Source: Streptomyces sp. PKU-EA00015
GTDB taxonomy: Bacteria; Actinomycetota; Actinomycetes; Streptomycetales; Streptomycetaceae
DNA: 38,255 nt
Assembly: GCF_013387495.1 (NCBI RefSeq)
Contig: NZ_JABZEE010000076.1
Location: 1 to 38,255 of the forward strand
Direction: 5' to 3'
Shown here: positions 7,237 to 14,889 of the stretch, in pieces
Layout of the letters: every line of letters starts with the position of its first letter
Position numbering within the stretch: the first letter of the stretch is position 1
Translations under genes and position numbers: made by a program
The notes under the pieces: generated by a model
The model's input: the letters and a program-made list of their open reading frames with translations, nothing else
What the model was told of the DNA's origin: nothing
Database searches by the model: none

Positions 7237-8004
7237 ATGGTCGGCCCGGTGCAGTCCATAGAACGGGCGGCGGCGATCCTGCGTCTGCTCGCCGCCGGTC
7301 CCCGCAGGCTGGGACTGGGCGAGGTGGCGTCGTCGCTCGGACTGGCCAAAGGCACCGCCCATGGCATTCTGCGCACCCTGCAGCACGTGGACTTCGTGGA
7401 GCAGGACGCTGCCACCGGAAAGTACCAGCTCGGAGCCGCTCTGCTCCATCTCGGTACCAGCTACCTCGACGTCAACGAGTTGCGGTCGCGCTCCCTCAAC
7501 TGGGCCGACGCCCTGGCAGCCCGCAGCGGGGAGGCCGTCCGCCTGGGCACACCCCTGGAGGGGAAGGTGCTCATCGTCCACCATGTCTTCCGGCCGGACG
7601 ACACCCTCCAGACCCTGGACGTGGGTGCGCTGCTGCCGCTGCACGCCTCCTCGCTCGGCAAGGTCCTGCTGGCCTTCGGGTCCGCGCCCGTCGAGCCGTT
7701 GCTGAAGGCCGGACTGGAGGCCTACACCCGGCACACCCTGGTGCTCCCCGACGATCTCAACCGGGCGCTCGGCGAGATTCGAGAGCTCGGCTGGGGCTCC
7801 GAGGTGCAGGAAATGAGCATGGGTGACGCCGGAATCGCCACGCCGATCCGGGGGCACGGCGGGCTCGTAGTGGGCGCGCTGGGCGTATCAGGCCCGGTCG
7901 AGCGGATCTGCGACACGGGAGGCCGGCCCCGATCCTCCCTGATCACTTTGCTCAGGGAGGCCGCACGGGCGATCTCCAGAGACCTGGGCGCGGCCCGCTG
8001 GTAG
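7237..8004 (+). CDS. IclR family transcriptional regulator, GylR-like
   Basis: The 255-residue product has the standard two-domain IclR architecture. Residues 1-65 form the winged helix-turn-helix, with VQSIERAAAILRLLAAGP and LGLGEVASSLGLAKGTAHGI. Residues 80-250 form the effector domain, with EAVRLGTPLEGKVLIVHHVF and LHASSLGKVLLAFG. Its position 40 bp upstream of, and codirectional with, glycerol kinase matches the gylR-glycerol operon arrangement of Streptomyces, where GylR represses glycerol catabolism until glycerol-3-phosphate is present. The name GylR is an inference from that context. I start at the ATG giving MVGPVQSIERA; an upstream in-frame start would read through the repeat region. 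Confidence 0.9.
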   Translation: MVGPVQSIERAAAILRLLAAGPRRLGLGEVASSLGLAKGTAHGILRTLQHVDFVEQDAATGKYQLGAALLHLGTSYLDVNELRSRSLNWADALAARSGEAVRLGTPLEGKVLIVHHVFRPDDTLQTLDVGALLPLHASSLGKVLLAFGSAPVEPLLKAGLEAYTRHTLVLPDDLNRALGEIRELGWGSEVQEMSMGDAGIATPIRGHGGLVVGALGVSGPVERICDTGGRPRSSLITLLREAARAISRDLGAARW

Positions 8005-8044
8005 GCACCGCGGCTCCGCGATACATCGGAAGGCAGGCCCGATC

Positions 8045-9559
8045 ATGGTTGCACGGTATGTGATGTCCATCGACCAGGGCACCACCTCCACTCGATGCAT
8101 CCTGTTCGACCACCGCGGGGGGCTGGTGTCGGTCGCCCAGCGTGAGCATCGCCAGTACTTTCCCCAGCCCGGATGGGTCGAGCACGACGCTGTAGAGATC
8201 TGGCGCAACCTGCAGCGCGTGGTGCCCGAGGCACTGTCCCACGCCGACGTGGACGCCGGGCAGATCGCCGCCATCGGGATCGCGAACCAGCGGGAGACGA
8301 CCGTGCTCTGGGACCGGCGGACCGGTGCGCCGCTGGGAAAGGCGATCGTCTGGCAGGACACCCGCACCGCGCCGCTCGTCGACGAGCTGAGAACCCGGCC
8401 CGGGGACGAGTTCTTCCTCGAACGCTGCTGCCTGCCGCCCTCGACCTACTTCTCCGCCCCCCGGATCCGCTGGTTGTTCGATCACGTCGAGGGACTGGAG
8501 CAGCGTGCCCGGGACGGCGAGGTGCTGTTCGGCACGATGGAGAGCTGGCTGATCTGGAACCTCACCGGCGGAACGGCCGGCGGCCTGCACATCACCGACG
8601 CCACCAACGCCAGCCGCACCATGCTCATCAACATGCGGGCGCTGACCTGGGACGACGAGCTCATGGAGTTCTTCGGAGTCCCGCGCCAGATGCTGCCGGA
8701 GATCCGGCCCTCGGCCGAGTTCTACAGCGAGGCACGCTCCGTGCTCCCGGGGGTCCCGATCACGGCCGCCCTCGGCGATCAGCAGGCGGCCTTGTTCGGG
8801 CAGACCTGCTTCTCGCCCGGCGAGGCCAAGTGCACCTACGGGACCGGCAGTTTCCTGCTGATGAACACCGGCTCCGACGTCGTCCGGTCCCGGCACGGGC
8901 TCCTCACCACCGTCGCGTACAAGATCGCGCAGCAGCCCGCGGTCTACGCCCTGGAGGGGCCGATCGCCGTCACCGGCTCGCTGGTCCAGTGGTTCCGCGA
9001 CCGACTGGGTCTGATCAACAGCGCACCCGAGATCGAGACGCTCGCGCGCACGGTCGAGGACAACGGCGGCTGCTACATCGTCCCCGCGTTCTCCGGTCTG
9101 TTCGCACCCCACTGGAGGAGCGACGCCCGCGGCGTCATCGTCGGCCTCACCTCGTACATCACGAAGGGCCACTTGGCCCGAGCCGTCCTGGAAGCCACTG
9201 GCTGGCAGACACGGGAGGTCGTCGACGCCATGAACGCCGATTCCGCGCTCGCCCTGAAGCAGCTCAAGGTGGACGGCGGCATGACCTCCGACAACCTGCT
9301 CATGCAGTTCCTCGCCGACGTGCTCGACGTTCCCGTGGTACGGCCTCTGGTGGCCGAGACGGTCTCGCTCGGCGCCGCCTACGCCGCCGGCCTCGCGGCC
9401 GGCTACTGGCCGGACATGGAGGTCCTGCGCCGCAACTGGCACCGGGCCGCCCAGTGGCTGCCGGCCATGGATTCCGAACGGCGGGAGCGCGAATACGACT
9501 GCTGGCAACGAGCCGTCGAGCGGTCCCTGGGGTGGATACAGCCGCCGCGGCGGTCATGA
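8045..9559 (+). CDS. glpK: Glycerol kinase
   Basis: The 504-residue protein is a full-length FGGY-family glycerol kinase (ATP + glycerol to ADP + glycerol-3-phosphate, cytosolic). Diagnostic elements are SIDQGTTSTRCILFD at residues 8-22 (phosphate-binding loop), GIANQRETTVLWDR near 78, an ESWLIWNLTGG stretch near 167, GDQQAALFGQTCF near 244 with the catalytic Asp at about 245, the YGTGSFLLMNTG loop, and GGMTSDNLLMQFLADVLDVPV near 418. The gene directly follows the GylR-like regulator. Neither the glycerol channel (glpF) nor glycerol-3-phosphate dehydrogenase (glpD) follows it, unlike typical Streptomyces glycerol operons, so transport and oxidation must be encoded elsewhere. Confidence 0.95.
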   Translation: MVARYVMSIDQGTTSTRCILFDHRGGLVSVAQREHRQYFPQPGWVEHDAVEIWRNLQRVVPEALSHADVDAGQIAAIGIANQRETTVLWDRRTGAPLGKAIVWQDTRTAPLVDELRTRPGDEFFLERCCLPPSTYFSAPRIRWLFDHVEGLEQRARDGEVLFGTMESWLIWNLTGGTAGGLHITDATNASRTMLINMRALTWDDELMEFFGVPRQMLPEIRPSAEFYSEARSVLPGVPITAALGDQQAALFGQTCFSPGEAKCTYGTGSFLLMNTGSDVVRSRHGLLTTVAYKIAQQPAVYALEGPIAVTGSLVQWFRDRLGLINSAPEIETLARTVEDNGGCYIVPAFSGLFAPHWRSDARGVIVGLTSYITKGHLARAVLEATGWQTREVVDAMNADSALALKQLKVDGGMTSDNLLMQFLADVLDVPVVRPLVAETVSLGAAYAAGLAAGYWPDMEVLRRNWHRAAQWLPAMDSERREREYDCWQRAVERSLGWIQPPRRS

Positions 9560-9689
9560 CACCCCCTGGGCCGGACTTCGACCGGCCGATCGCAGATCTC
9601 CCACGTCGAGCAGCAGCGGGCCGGCGCCGCGCAGGACACGCGGAGCGGGTCCGCGGACTCCGCGGGACCGGGAGAGGGCAGCATGTTCC

Positions 9690-10040
9690 ATGCCGCGGAG
9701 ACATCCGCAGCACTCCCTGCTCCCGCCCGCTGCCCGCGGACCTGCCGTTCGCCATGACTGCCCGCTACGTGCCCGCAGCCACCGCCGCCCAGGTCGGCGG
9801 CGACTGCTACGACTGCACCCTCCCGGACGGTGCGACCGCGCTCGTCGTCGGCGACGTGAGCGGACACGACACCCCGGCCGCCGTCGCCATGAGCGAGCCG
9901 CGCAACATGCTCCGCTCCCTGGCCTGCCACTGCCGCCGTCAGAGCGGCAGAGCAGCCGCTGAACCCGCCGACGCACACACCGAGCGGGCAGACCCCGACC
10001 ACGGGCGAGGATTCGCAGGCACAGCGTGTGTCTGCCAAGC
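9690..10040 (+). pseudogene. SpoIIE/RsbU-type PP2C phosphatase remnant
   Basis: The core frame encodes LPFAMTARYVPAATAAQVGG, then DCYDCTLPDGATALVVGDVS, GHDTPAAVAMSE and RNMLRSLAC. This is the first third of a SpoIIE phosphatase domain; the metal-binding GDVSGHD is intact. Just upstream, QHSLLPPA, which normally precedes this domain as L-Q-x-S-L-LPP, is found in a different frame, so a base has been lost near 9725. The usual GDWYDxFxLPDG is shortened to GDCYDCTLPDG. After about residue 80 the similarity dissolves and the second half of the domain is absent. No start codon or ribosome-binding site can be assigned. I conclude it is a decayed gene. Confidence 0.75.
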
Positions 10041-10142
10041 CCCGTCATGCCGACTTCACCGGCCGGCGAACGATCACTCATGCGTGTGGGCGTGTCGGCA
10101 GCGCGGGAAGCCGGGCAGCCGTGAGGATCGCTTCGCACGCCC

Positions 10143-10163
10143 GACACGGGCACGTCCCGTGTC
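10143..10163 (+). promoter_or_regulatory. Hairpin in the cold-shock gene leader
   Basis: GACACGGG-cacgt-CCCGTGTC forms a perfect 8-bp stem with a 5-base loop, ending 22 bp before the cold-shock start codon and shortly before its AAGGAGA ribosome-binding site. It may be a leader RNA structure or a protein-binding dyad. Confidence 0.5.
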
Positions 10164-10185
10164 CGCACGAAGGAGAACAAGCACG

Positions 10186-10389
10186 ATGGCTACCGGCACG
10201 GTGAAGTGGTTCAACCCGGAGAAGGGCTTCGGCTTCATCGCCCAGGACAGCGGCGGCCCGGACGTGTTCGTCCACTACTCGGCCATCGCCACGACCGGAT
10301 TCCGCGAGCTCACCGAGGGGCAGAAGGTCCAGTTCGAGGTTGTCCAAGGGCCGAAGGGACCCCAGGCCGAGAACGTCACCCCCGCCTGA
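10186..10389 (+). CDS. cspA: Cold-shock protein
   Basis: The 67-residue product is a complete cold-shock domain, a five-stranded OB-fold that binds single-stranded RNA or DNA. It has RNP1 (KGFGFIAQD, residues 15-23) and RNP2 (DVFVHYSAI), beginning MATGTVKWFNPEKGFGF. The length is the family norm and AAGGAGA precedes the ATG. It acts as an RNA chaperone in transcription and translation at low temperature or in stationary phase; Streptomyces genomes carry several paralogues, so the symbol is generic. The gene is bracketed by a leader hairpin and a strong 3' hairpin, suggesting a monocistronic unit. Unlike its neighbours on both sides, it is undamaged. Confidence 0.95.
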   Translation: MATGTVKWFNPEKGFGFIAQDSGGPDVFVHYSAIATTGFRELTEGQKVQFEVVQGPKGPQAENVTPA

Positions 10390-10444
10390 CCCCTTCCCAG
10401 CCCCGGCGCCCGGCGATCAGCGGAAGCGGGACGCCCGCGCGTGC

Positions 10445-10476
10445 GGCTGCCGGGGTCGTTCGGCGACCCCGCAGCC
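10445..10476 (+). terminator. Intrinsic terminator-like hairpin after the cold-shock gene
   Basis: GGCTGC-c-GGGGTCG pairs with CGACCCC-GCAGCC around a short TTCGG loop, giving a 13-bp stem with a single bulged C, 55 bases after the cold-shock stop. There is no U-tract, which is usual for Streptomyces terminators. Confidence 0.7.
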
Positions 10477-10520
10477 GGATACCCGCCCGGCGCACAGCAG
10501 CCGAACCACAACCCGCCGCC

Positions 10521-11384
10521 CCCGACCGGGCTGCGGCGCTGACCTACTACGGGATCCTGGCGCTGTTCCCGGCACTGCTGGCGCTTGTCTCGCTGCTCTG
10601 GATCGTCGGCCAGTCCGCGACGCAACAGGTGCTGGACAACATCCAGAGGCTCGCTCCGGGCGCGGCGCAGGACGTGCTGCGCAACGCTGTTCAGCAGTTG
10701 CAGGGCAACGCCGGGATCGGCTCGATCATGGCGATCGTCGGTCTGGTGATCGCGGTGTGGTCGGCCTCGGGGTACGTTGCCGCGTTCATTCGGAGCGCGA
10801 ACGCGGTCTACGACGTTCCGGAGGGCCGTCCGGTATGGAAGGTACTGCCGGTGCGTGTCGGTGTGACTGTGGTGCTGATGGTCCTTGCCGTGATCAGTGC
10901 GCTGATCGTCGTCTTCACCGGCGGTCTGGCCCAGCAGGTCGGCAGCGCGCTGGGCATCGAGGACACGTTCTTGACGGTGTGGTCGATCGCGAAGTGGCCG
11001 GTGCTCGTGGTCCTGGTCACGATCATGATCGCCATCCTGTACTGGGCGACGCCGAACGCCAGGGTCCGCGGCTTCCGCTGGATCACCCCGGGCAGCTTCC
11101 TGGCGCTGCTGATCTGGATGATCGCCTCGGCCGGATTCGCGTTCTACGTGGCGAACTTCGCCTCGTACAACAAGACCTACGGCACGCTGGCCGGCGTCAT
11201 CATCTTCCTGGTGTGGCTGTGGATCACGAACCTGGCGATCCTGCTCGGCCTGGAGTTCGACGCGGAGATGAACCGCCAGCGCGCCGTTGTGGGCGGTCAT
11301 CCAGCCGGTGACGAGCCGTACGTCCAGCCGCGCGACACGCGCAAGTGGGACGAGGAGGACCGCCGCCGTCTCGAGTCCGAGTGA
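10521..11384 (+). pseudogene. YihY/BrkB family membrane protein, 5' end missing
   Basis: The frame encodes about 287 residues of a BrkB/YihY-type integral membrane protein. Recognisable parts are AAALTYYGILALFPALLALV at the start, a GLVIAVWSASGYVAAFIRSA stretch, two membrane segments around residues 110-135 and 145-170, PNARVRGFRWITPGSFLALL, and YNKTYGTLAGVIIFLVWLWI. A charged C-terminal tail follows. The family normally has 30-60 residues before ALTYYG, and here no ATG, GTG or TTG occurs in frame upstream until inside the cold-shock gene; the first in-frame GTG downstream is after the first membrane segment. The cold-shock terminator hairpin lies immediately upstream. The gene is therefore probably truncated or broken at its 5' end, unless the sequence has an indel error. 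The rest is well conserved. Confidence 0.75.
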
Positions 11385-11479
11385 CCGGCTGTCTCTTTGG
11401 TTCCGGCTGCGGGGAATGTCCGATGGGTCGTGGGACTGTGTGAGGCGGCCCGGGACGGGAAGCTGCTGGTCATGACTGG

Positions 11480-11813
11480 TTTCGCGGACGTGCGCGCCAC
11501 GGATGTCCGGCTGGCGCGGCGGATGTTGTCCGCCTGAGGAGTGGGTCCCGGCACAGGACGTGGAGGACCGCCCGGACAGCTCCTCCTTCCCGTCCGGGTA
11601 CACGGCCGCCGCCATCGCCTTCGCCGGTGGGGTCGCGCCGGTGTGGCTGATGCCGCAGCCGCTTGTGCGGTGACGGTGGCCGTAGAAAGGGTGCACTGCC
11701 GTACGCACTATCCCTCTGACGTGGCGGTCGGTGGCGCCATCGGTCTGGCGTCGGCCGCCCTGGTGCGCGCCGCCCCACGGCTGCTGTGGCGGAACTGGTG
11801 TGACGATCGGTGA
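11480..11813 (+). pseudogene. PAP2 family phosphatase remnant (frameshifted, catalytic His lost)
   Basis: One frame encodes EEWVPAQDVEDRPDSSSFPS followed by GYTAAAIAFAGGVAPVW and stops at 11673. The overlapping next frame continues VTVAVERVHCRTHYPSDVAV, then GGAIGLASAALVRAAPRLL. These are motifs 2 and 3 of PAP2 (type 2 phosphatidate phosphatase) proteins. In motif 2 the catalytic His of PSGH is Tyr (PSGY), and motif 3 has lost its usual leading Ser-Arg. The N-terminal part, including motif 1 (KxxxxxxRP), is not found. Two independent lesions and a lost N-terminus make this a pseudogene. Confidence 0.75.
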
Positions 11814-11901
11814 TGCGTCGATGTGGGGAGGCTGGGCACTCGGCAACACGCTGGAAGGAGGGACCGCCGATTGATCGACGCCGAGGGACAGGACAAGGCA
11901 A

Positions 11902-12327
11902 GTGGCGAGCACGACGGACGTCACCGGGGCCGCCCGAAACACTGAAGAAGGACAGGTGAACGACCACGCCCCACCAGCCGGGCAGCGTGCCACAGGAGCC
12001 GGTGGGCGAACTGGTCCGCGTGCCTCGCAGGCGGAGATGCCCCAGAGGGCAAGCGGTTCGGTGGGAGTGGTGGCTTTTTCGGTGGCGCCGGCCTGGTGGG
12101 GTCTCGCCCTGCAGGCTTTGGCGGCCACCGCGATCGCCGCCCTGGCGCTCGTGACGGAGGTGTGGGCGGCCGCGCTGATCGTCGCCGGCGTGCTGGCCGC
12201 CATCGCCGCACTGATGGCGGTACTTGGCAAGCAGCAGACCAACCAGGCTTCCCCGCCCACGCCGAAACAGACGCAGGAACGCGTCAGGGCCGACGTGGCC
12301 GAGATCAAGGAGAGGGCACAGCGATGA
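11902..12327 (+). CDS. Holin-like (DUF1469) membrane protein with scarred N-terminal half
   Basis: The 141-codon frame is open, but only its second half looks native: LALQALAATAIAALALV, then VWAAALIVAGVLAAIAALMAVLGK and a C-terminal RVRADVAEIKERAQR, as in actinobacterial phage-holin-like DUF1469 proteins with two membrane helices. In the first half, family motifs appear piecemeal in different frames: PVGELVR in one (about 11990-12020), SQAEMPQ in the open frame (about 12023-12045), and KRFGGSGGFFGGAGLVG in a third (12050-12100). Several compensating small indels plus a deletion of about a dozen codons explain this. It is the first gene of a three-gene operon with ATGA overlaps. Function of the mature protein is doubtful. 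GTG at 11956, preceded by GAAGGA, is an alternative start. Confidence 0.6.
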   Translation: MASTTDVTGAARNTEEGQVNDHAPPAGQRATGAGGRTGPRASQAEMPQRASGSVGVVAFSVAPAWWGLALQALAATAIAALALVTEVWAAALIVAGVLAAIAALMAVLGKQQTNQASPPTPKQTQERVRADVAEIKERAQR

Positions 12328-12794
12328 CCGAAGACAAGCCGCACACCGGCAACGAGAAGGCGCCGTCCCCGGATGAGCTGCGCGAGCAGGTCGAGGGCAC
12401 GCGTCAGGAACTGGGCGAGACGGTCGAGGCCCTCGCCGCGAAGGCCGATGTCAGAACCCGCGCCCAGGAGAAGACGGTCGCCGTCAGGCACCAGGTCGCC
12501 GAGAAGACCGCGCAGGCCAGGACCCAGCTGCTCGACAAGGCGGCCCACGCGGCGCACGTCGTGCAGGACAAGACGCCGGAACCTGTGCGCGCCAAAGCAG
12601 CCGTCGCTACCGGGCAGGTCCGCGACAAGGCATCCCATGTCGGTCAGCTCGCCCGGGACAAGGCTCCCGAGCCAGTGCGCACCAGGGCAGGCCACGTCAT
12701 GCAGGCCGCCCGGGCCAACCGCACGCCGCTGCTCGCCGCGGCCGGCGCCCTGATCGCGCTGCTGATCGTCCGTCGTTCCCGGAGGCACCGATGA
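12324..12794 (+). CDS. DUF3618 family protein
   Basis: The 156-residue product opens with the DUF3618 signature DELREQVEGTRQELGETVEA (about residues 18-37). A long, highly charged Ala/Lys/Arg/Gln helical region with repeated blocks follows (QDKTPEPVRAKA and RDKAPEPVRTRA), and one C-terminal transmembrane helix ends in basic RRSRRHR, suggesting a cytoplasmic rod anchored to the membrane. Its ATG overlaps the stop of the preceding holin-like gene (ATGA), and its own stop overlaps the next start the same way, so the three are translationally coupled. The DUF1469-DUF3618-DUF4235 order is a recurring actinobacterial operon of unknown, probably envelope-related, function. Confidence 0.85.
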   Translation: MTEDKPHTGNEKAPSPDELREQVEGTRQELGETVEALAAKADVRTRAQEKTVAVRHQVAEKTAQARTQLLDKAAHAAHVVQDKTPEPVRAKAAVATGQVRDKASHVGQLARDKAPEPVRTRAGHVMQAARANRTPLLAAAGALIALLIVRRSRRHR

Positions 12795-13057
12795 AAGCGT
12801 CCAAGATCGCCTACAAGCCGGTCGGGGTGGCCCTGGGCGCTGTCAGCGGCGTGCTGGCCGGTGCGGTGTTCAAGCAGGTCTGGAAGAAGCTCGGGCACGA
12901 CGAGGACGCCCCGGACGCCACCGACCAGGACCGTACCTGGCGTGAGATCCTCTTCGCCGCGTCCCTGCAGGGCGCGATCTTTGCCGCGGTCAAGGCCGCC
13001 GTTGACCGCAGCGGCGCCGCCGCCACCCGCCGCCTGACCGGGGTCTGGCCCGGCTGA
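12791..13057 (+). CDS. DUF4235 family small membrane protein
   Basis: The 88-residue protein has one glycine-rich hydrophobic helix near the N-terminus (YKPVGVALGAVSGVLAGAVF), a KQVWKKLGHDEDAP loop, and a second amphipathic helix (WREILFAASLQGAIFAAVKAAV) before an RRLTGVWPG tail. This matches DUF4235 proteins, usually 85-100 residues and encoded last in this operon. The start overlaps the DUF3618 stop as ATGA. The stop codon is the first part of a hairpin, consistent with the operon ending here. Function unknown. Confidence 0.85.
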   Translation: MKASKIAYKPVGVALGAVSGVLAGAVFKQVWKKLGHDEDAPDATDQDRTWREILFAASLQGAIFAAVKAAVDRSGAAATRRLTGVWPG

Positions 13058-13074
13058 CGCCTTCTGTCGGCGTC
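13056..13074 (+). terminator. Hairpin at the end of the DUF4235 operon
   Basis: GACGCC-ttctgtc-GGCGTC forms a 6-bp stem that overlaps the DUF4235 stop codon. It is a short but plausible terminator. From 13075 to 13423 I see no convincing gene: a plus-strand frame there lacks coding-like composition. Confidence 0.4.
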
Positions 13075-13423
13075 CGCTGCGACCCGCTCCGGGCAGACGT
13101 CGACAGGTGGTCGGGCCTTCCTGGAGGTCCGCGCCCGGCGCGACCCGGCCGACGACCCGGGCGAGGGGCCCCGGTCGGCCGGTCAGCCCATTCGCCGGCA
13201 GCACCGGGGTGGGCGGCCCCCTGTCCCGCCCCGCCTCCGCCCGGACCACCACCGCGCTCGGCAGCGGGATGCTCCCCCCTGGCGCCGACTGGGTCGGGCT
13301 CGACGTCACTGCCGCGGTCGCCACGGCCCAGGGGGACAAAGGGCTCTCCGGCAACGCCCCCTCGAGCAGGAGAGGGCGATGAAGTCCAGAGCCCTGCTCA
13401 CCGGCGCGGTGGTAGGGCGCCCG

Positions 13424-14401
13424 TCAACTGCTGGAGGACGGCGAGCGGCGCCGATGGTGGTGCCAGAACCAGAGCGCGCCGACCGCGGTAGACGCTGTGG
13501 CCAGGGCGATGCCGAGGACCGGCCAGCTGCTGTCGGCGATGCGCAGGCCGGTCAGGAAGGTCACGGCGGCCAGGACGAGCGGCACGAGGAGAGAGAGGAG
13601 CGCGCGGAGCGCGGCCGCCACTGCTTCCGGTTCGGGGTGGGAGATCCGGTGGCGCGTGGCGGGTGCGGTGTCAGCGGAGTAGTAGGCGAGGACACGCTGT
13701 GCCAGGCGGGCGTCGGCGCGCTGGTAGGCCACCGCCATGTACGGGAGCCAGACGAGGGGGGCGACCAGTCCGACCAGGAAGACCACGCCGAGGAGGAGCC
13801 ACCGCCAGGCCTGGACGGCGACCCGGCGTACGCGTCCCGCGGCCTGACTCTCCTCCTCCGCCGCGAGCACGCCCAGGAGGTGGGCCATGCGCAGGGTGAC
13901 GTCCCACATGGCCCCCCATCGCCTCCTGGCGGGTGCCCCGGCGGCGCGTTCGGTCCGGGCGAGCGCGTGCTGCGCCTGCCGGGTGTCCTCGTACACGCCC
14001 TGGAGGACGAGGAGTTCGCCGGCGCGGGCGCTCGCCGTGGGGTCGCGGCCGCTGAGGGCGGCCAGCTCCAGGACCGTACGTGCCTGGCGGAGCAGCGCCG
14101 CGCAGAACGCGACGGGAATGAGCACGAGGAACGGGCCGCCCACCACGGATCCCTCGGACACGACGGCCCGTCGGCCGCGAGCGACCACCCGGGCTCGCAG
14201 CTCCGCCTCGGTGGCGTCGGGGTGGTCCCGCCGAAGCCGGGCGATCGTTTCGGGCACTGCGGGACCGATCCGGCGGACGGCGAAATCGGCGAGGAGTTCG
14301 GGGAGATGCCCGGGATCGGTGACGACCGACGCCAGCAGCGAGCGTTCTGGGGAAGGCTCTTTGCTGGAATCCGCAGTGTTCAGATTCTCTTTGTGGGGCA
14401 C
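13424..14401 (-). CDS. Hypothetical integral membrane protein
   Basis: The 325-residue protein has a soluble N-terminal region with PELLADFAVRRIGPAVPETI and a DATEAELRARVVARGRRAVV helix. A hydrophobic segment (FLVLIPVAFCAALLRQA) follows near residue 95, then an Arg/Ala-rich helical region, a pair of membrane segments around 195-225 (LLLGVVFLVGLVAPLVWLPY), and two more around 270-310. It ends in a basic, His/Arg/Ser-rich tail. I recognise no family. The GTG start has no Shine-Dalgarno sequence; an AT-rich stretch with TAGATA about 6 bases upstream could be a -10 box giving a leaderless transcript. No operon partners are adjacent. Confidence 0.75.
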   Translation of the reverse strand: MPHKENLNTADSSKEPSPERSLLASVVTDPGHLPELLADFAVRRIGPAVPETIARLRRDHPDATEAELRARVVARGRRAVVSEGSVVGGPFLVLIPVAFCAALLRQARTVLELAALSGRDPTASARAGELLVLQGVYEDTRQAQHALARTERAAGAPARRRWGAMWDVTLRMAHLLGVLAAEEESQAAGRVRRVAVQAWRWLLLGVVFLVGLVAPLVWLPYMAVAYQRADARLAQRVLAYYSADTAPATRHRISHPEPEAVAAALRALLSLLVPLVLAAVTFLTGLRIADSSWPVLGIALATASTAVGALWFWHHHRRRSPSSSS

Positions 14402-14457
14402 AAATCGTATCTATCACGAATCACCCCAATCAGCGTAGAACACCTGGAATCTTCCTT

Positions 14458-14724
14458 TTGCCCTGCCCTCCAAAACTCTCGGCTCCGATCGAGCCAGGGG
14501 CCCGCGGGGCTGTCCGCTGCGGCGAAGGCCGCCGCCGGCCGGGCGGCCGAACTCTGGACGCCGTGGCCGGGCCGGATGACGTCCCGGCCCCATCCGATCA
14601 CCAGTGGCGGTGGTGGGCGGCCAGGCACGTCCGGGACGCCATCGCGGCCGCGGACGTCATGGGGACGCTCGGCCATGCCGTGCCCGAGGGTCCGCGCGAG
14701 CGATACTGGCGATTGCTCGCATGA
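14458..14724 (+). CDS. Small hypothetical protein or gene fragment
   Basis: The last 53 codons (from about 14563, VAGPDDVPAPSDHQWRWWAA, then RHVRDAIAAADVMGTLG and ending PEGPRERYWRLLA) show strong third-position G/C and natural composition. The first 35 codons do not. The true product may start at a GTG near 14563 or be the tail of a larger lost gene. No ribosome-binding site is seen for the TTG start. It faces away from the membrane-protein gene. I do not recognise the family. Nothing is seen between its end and the GH15 gene. Confidence 0.35.
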   Translation: MPCPPKLSAPIEPGARGAVRCGEGRRRPGGRTLDAVAGPDDVPAPSDHQWRWWAARHVRDAIAAADVMGTLGHAVPEGPRERYWRLLA

Positions 14725-14889
14725 CGGCGCACCCGGCTCGCCGCTGCCGCATCCGGGTCCGCTCGATCCGGCACGTCGGAACGCCGCATCACTGCGCGCC
14801 GCCGCGTCGTTGTCGCCCTTTGTGCAAGTCCGTTACGGCGAGGGCCACGGGGGCGAAAACCCGTCGACGGCCGCCCCGACGTCCCCGCC

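Noticed and set aside
7952..9508. Long minus-strand frame across glycerol kinase
   Set aside because: Mirror of the kinase codon bias; the kinase frame has all family motifs.
10275..12788. Very long open frame on the minus strand (over 800 codons)
   Set aside because: It runs antisense through the cold-shock, BrkB, PAP2, holin-like and DUF3618 genes; its residues are Arg/Pro/Gly/His-rich with no domain. It is a GC-rich antisense shadow.
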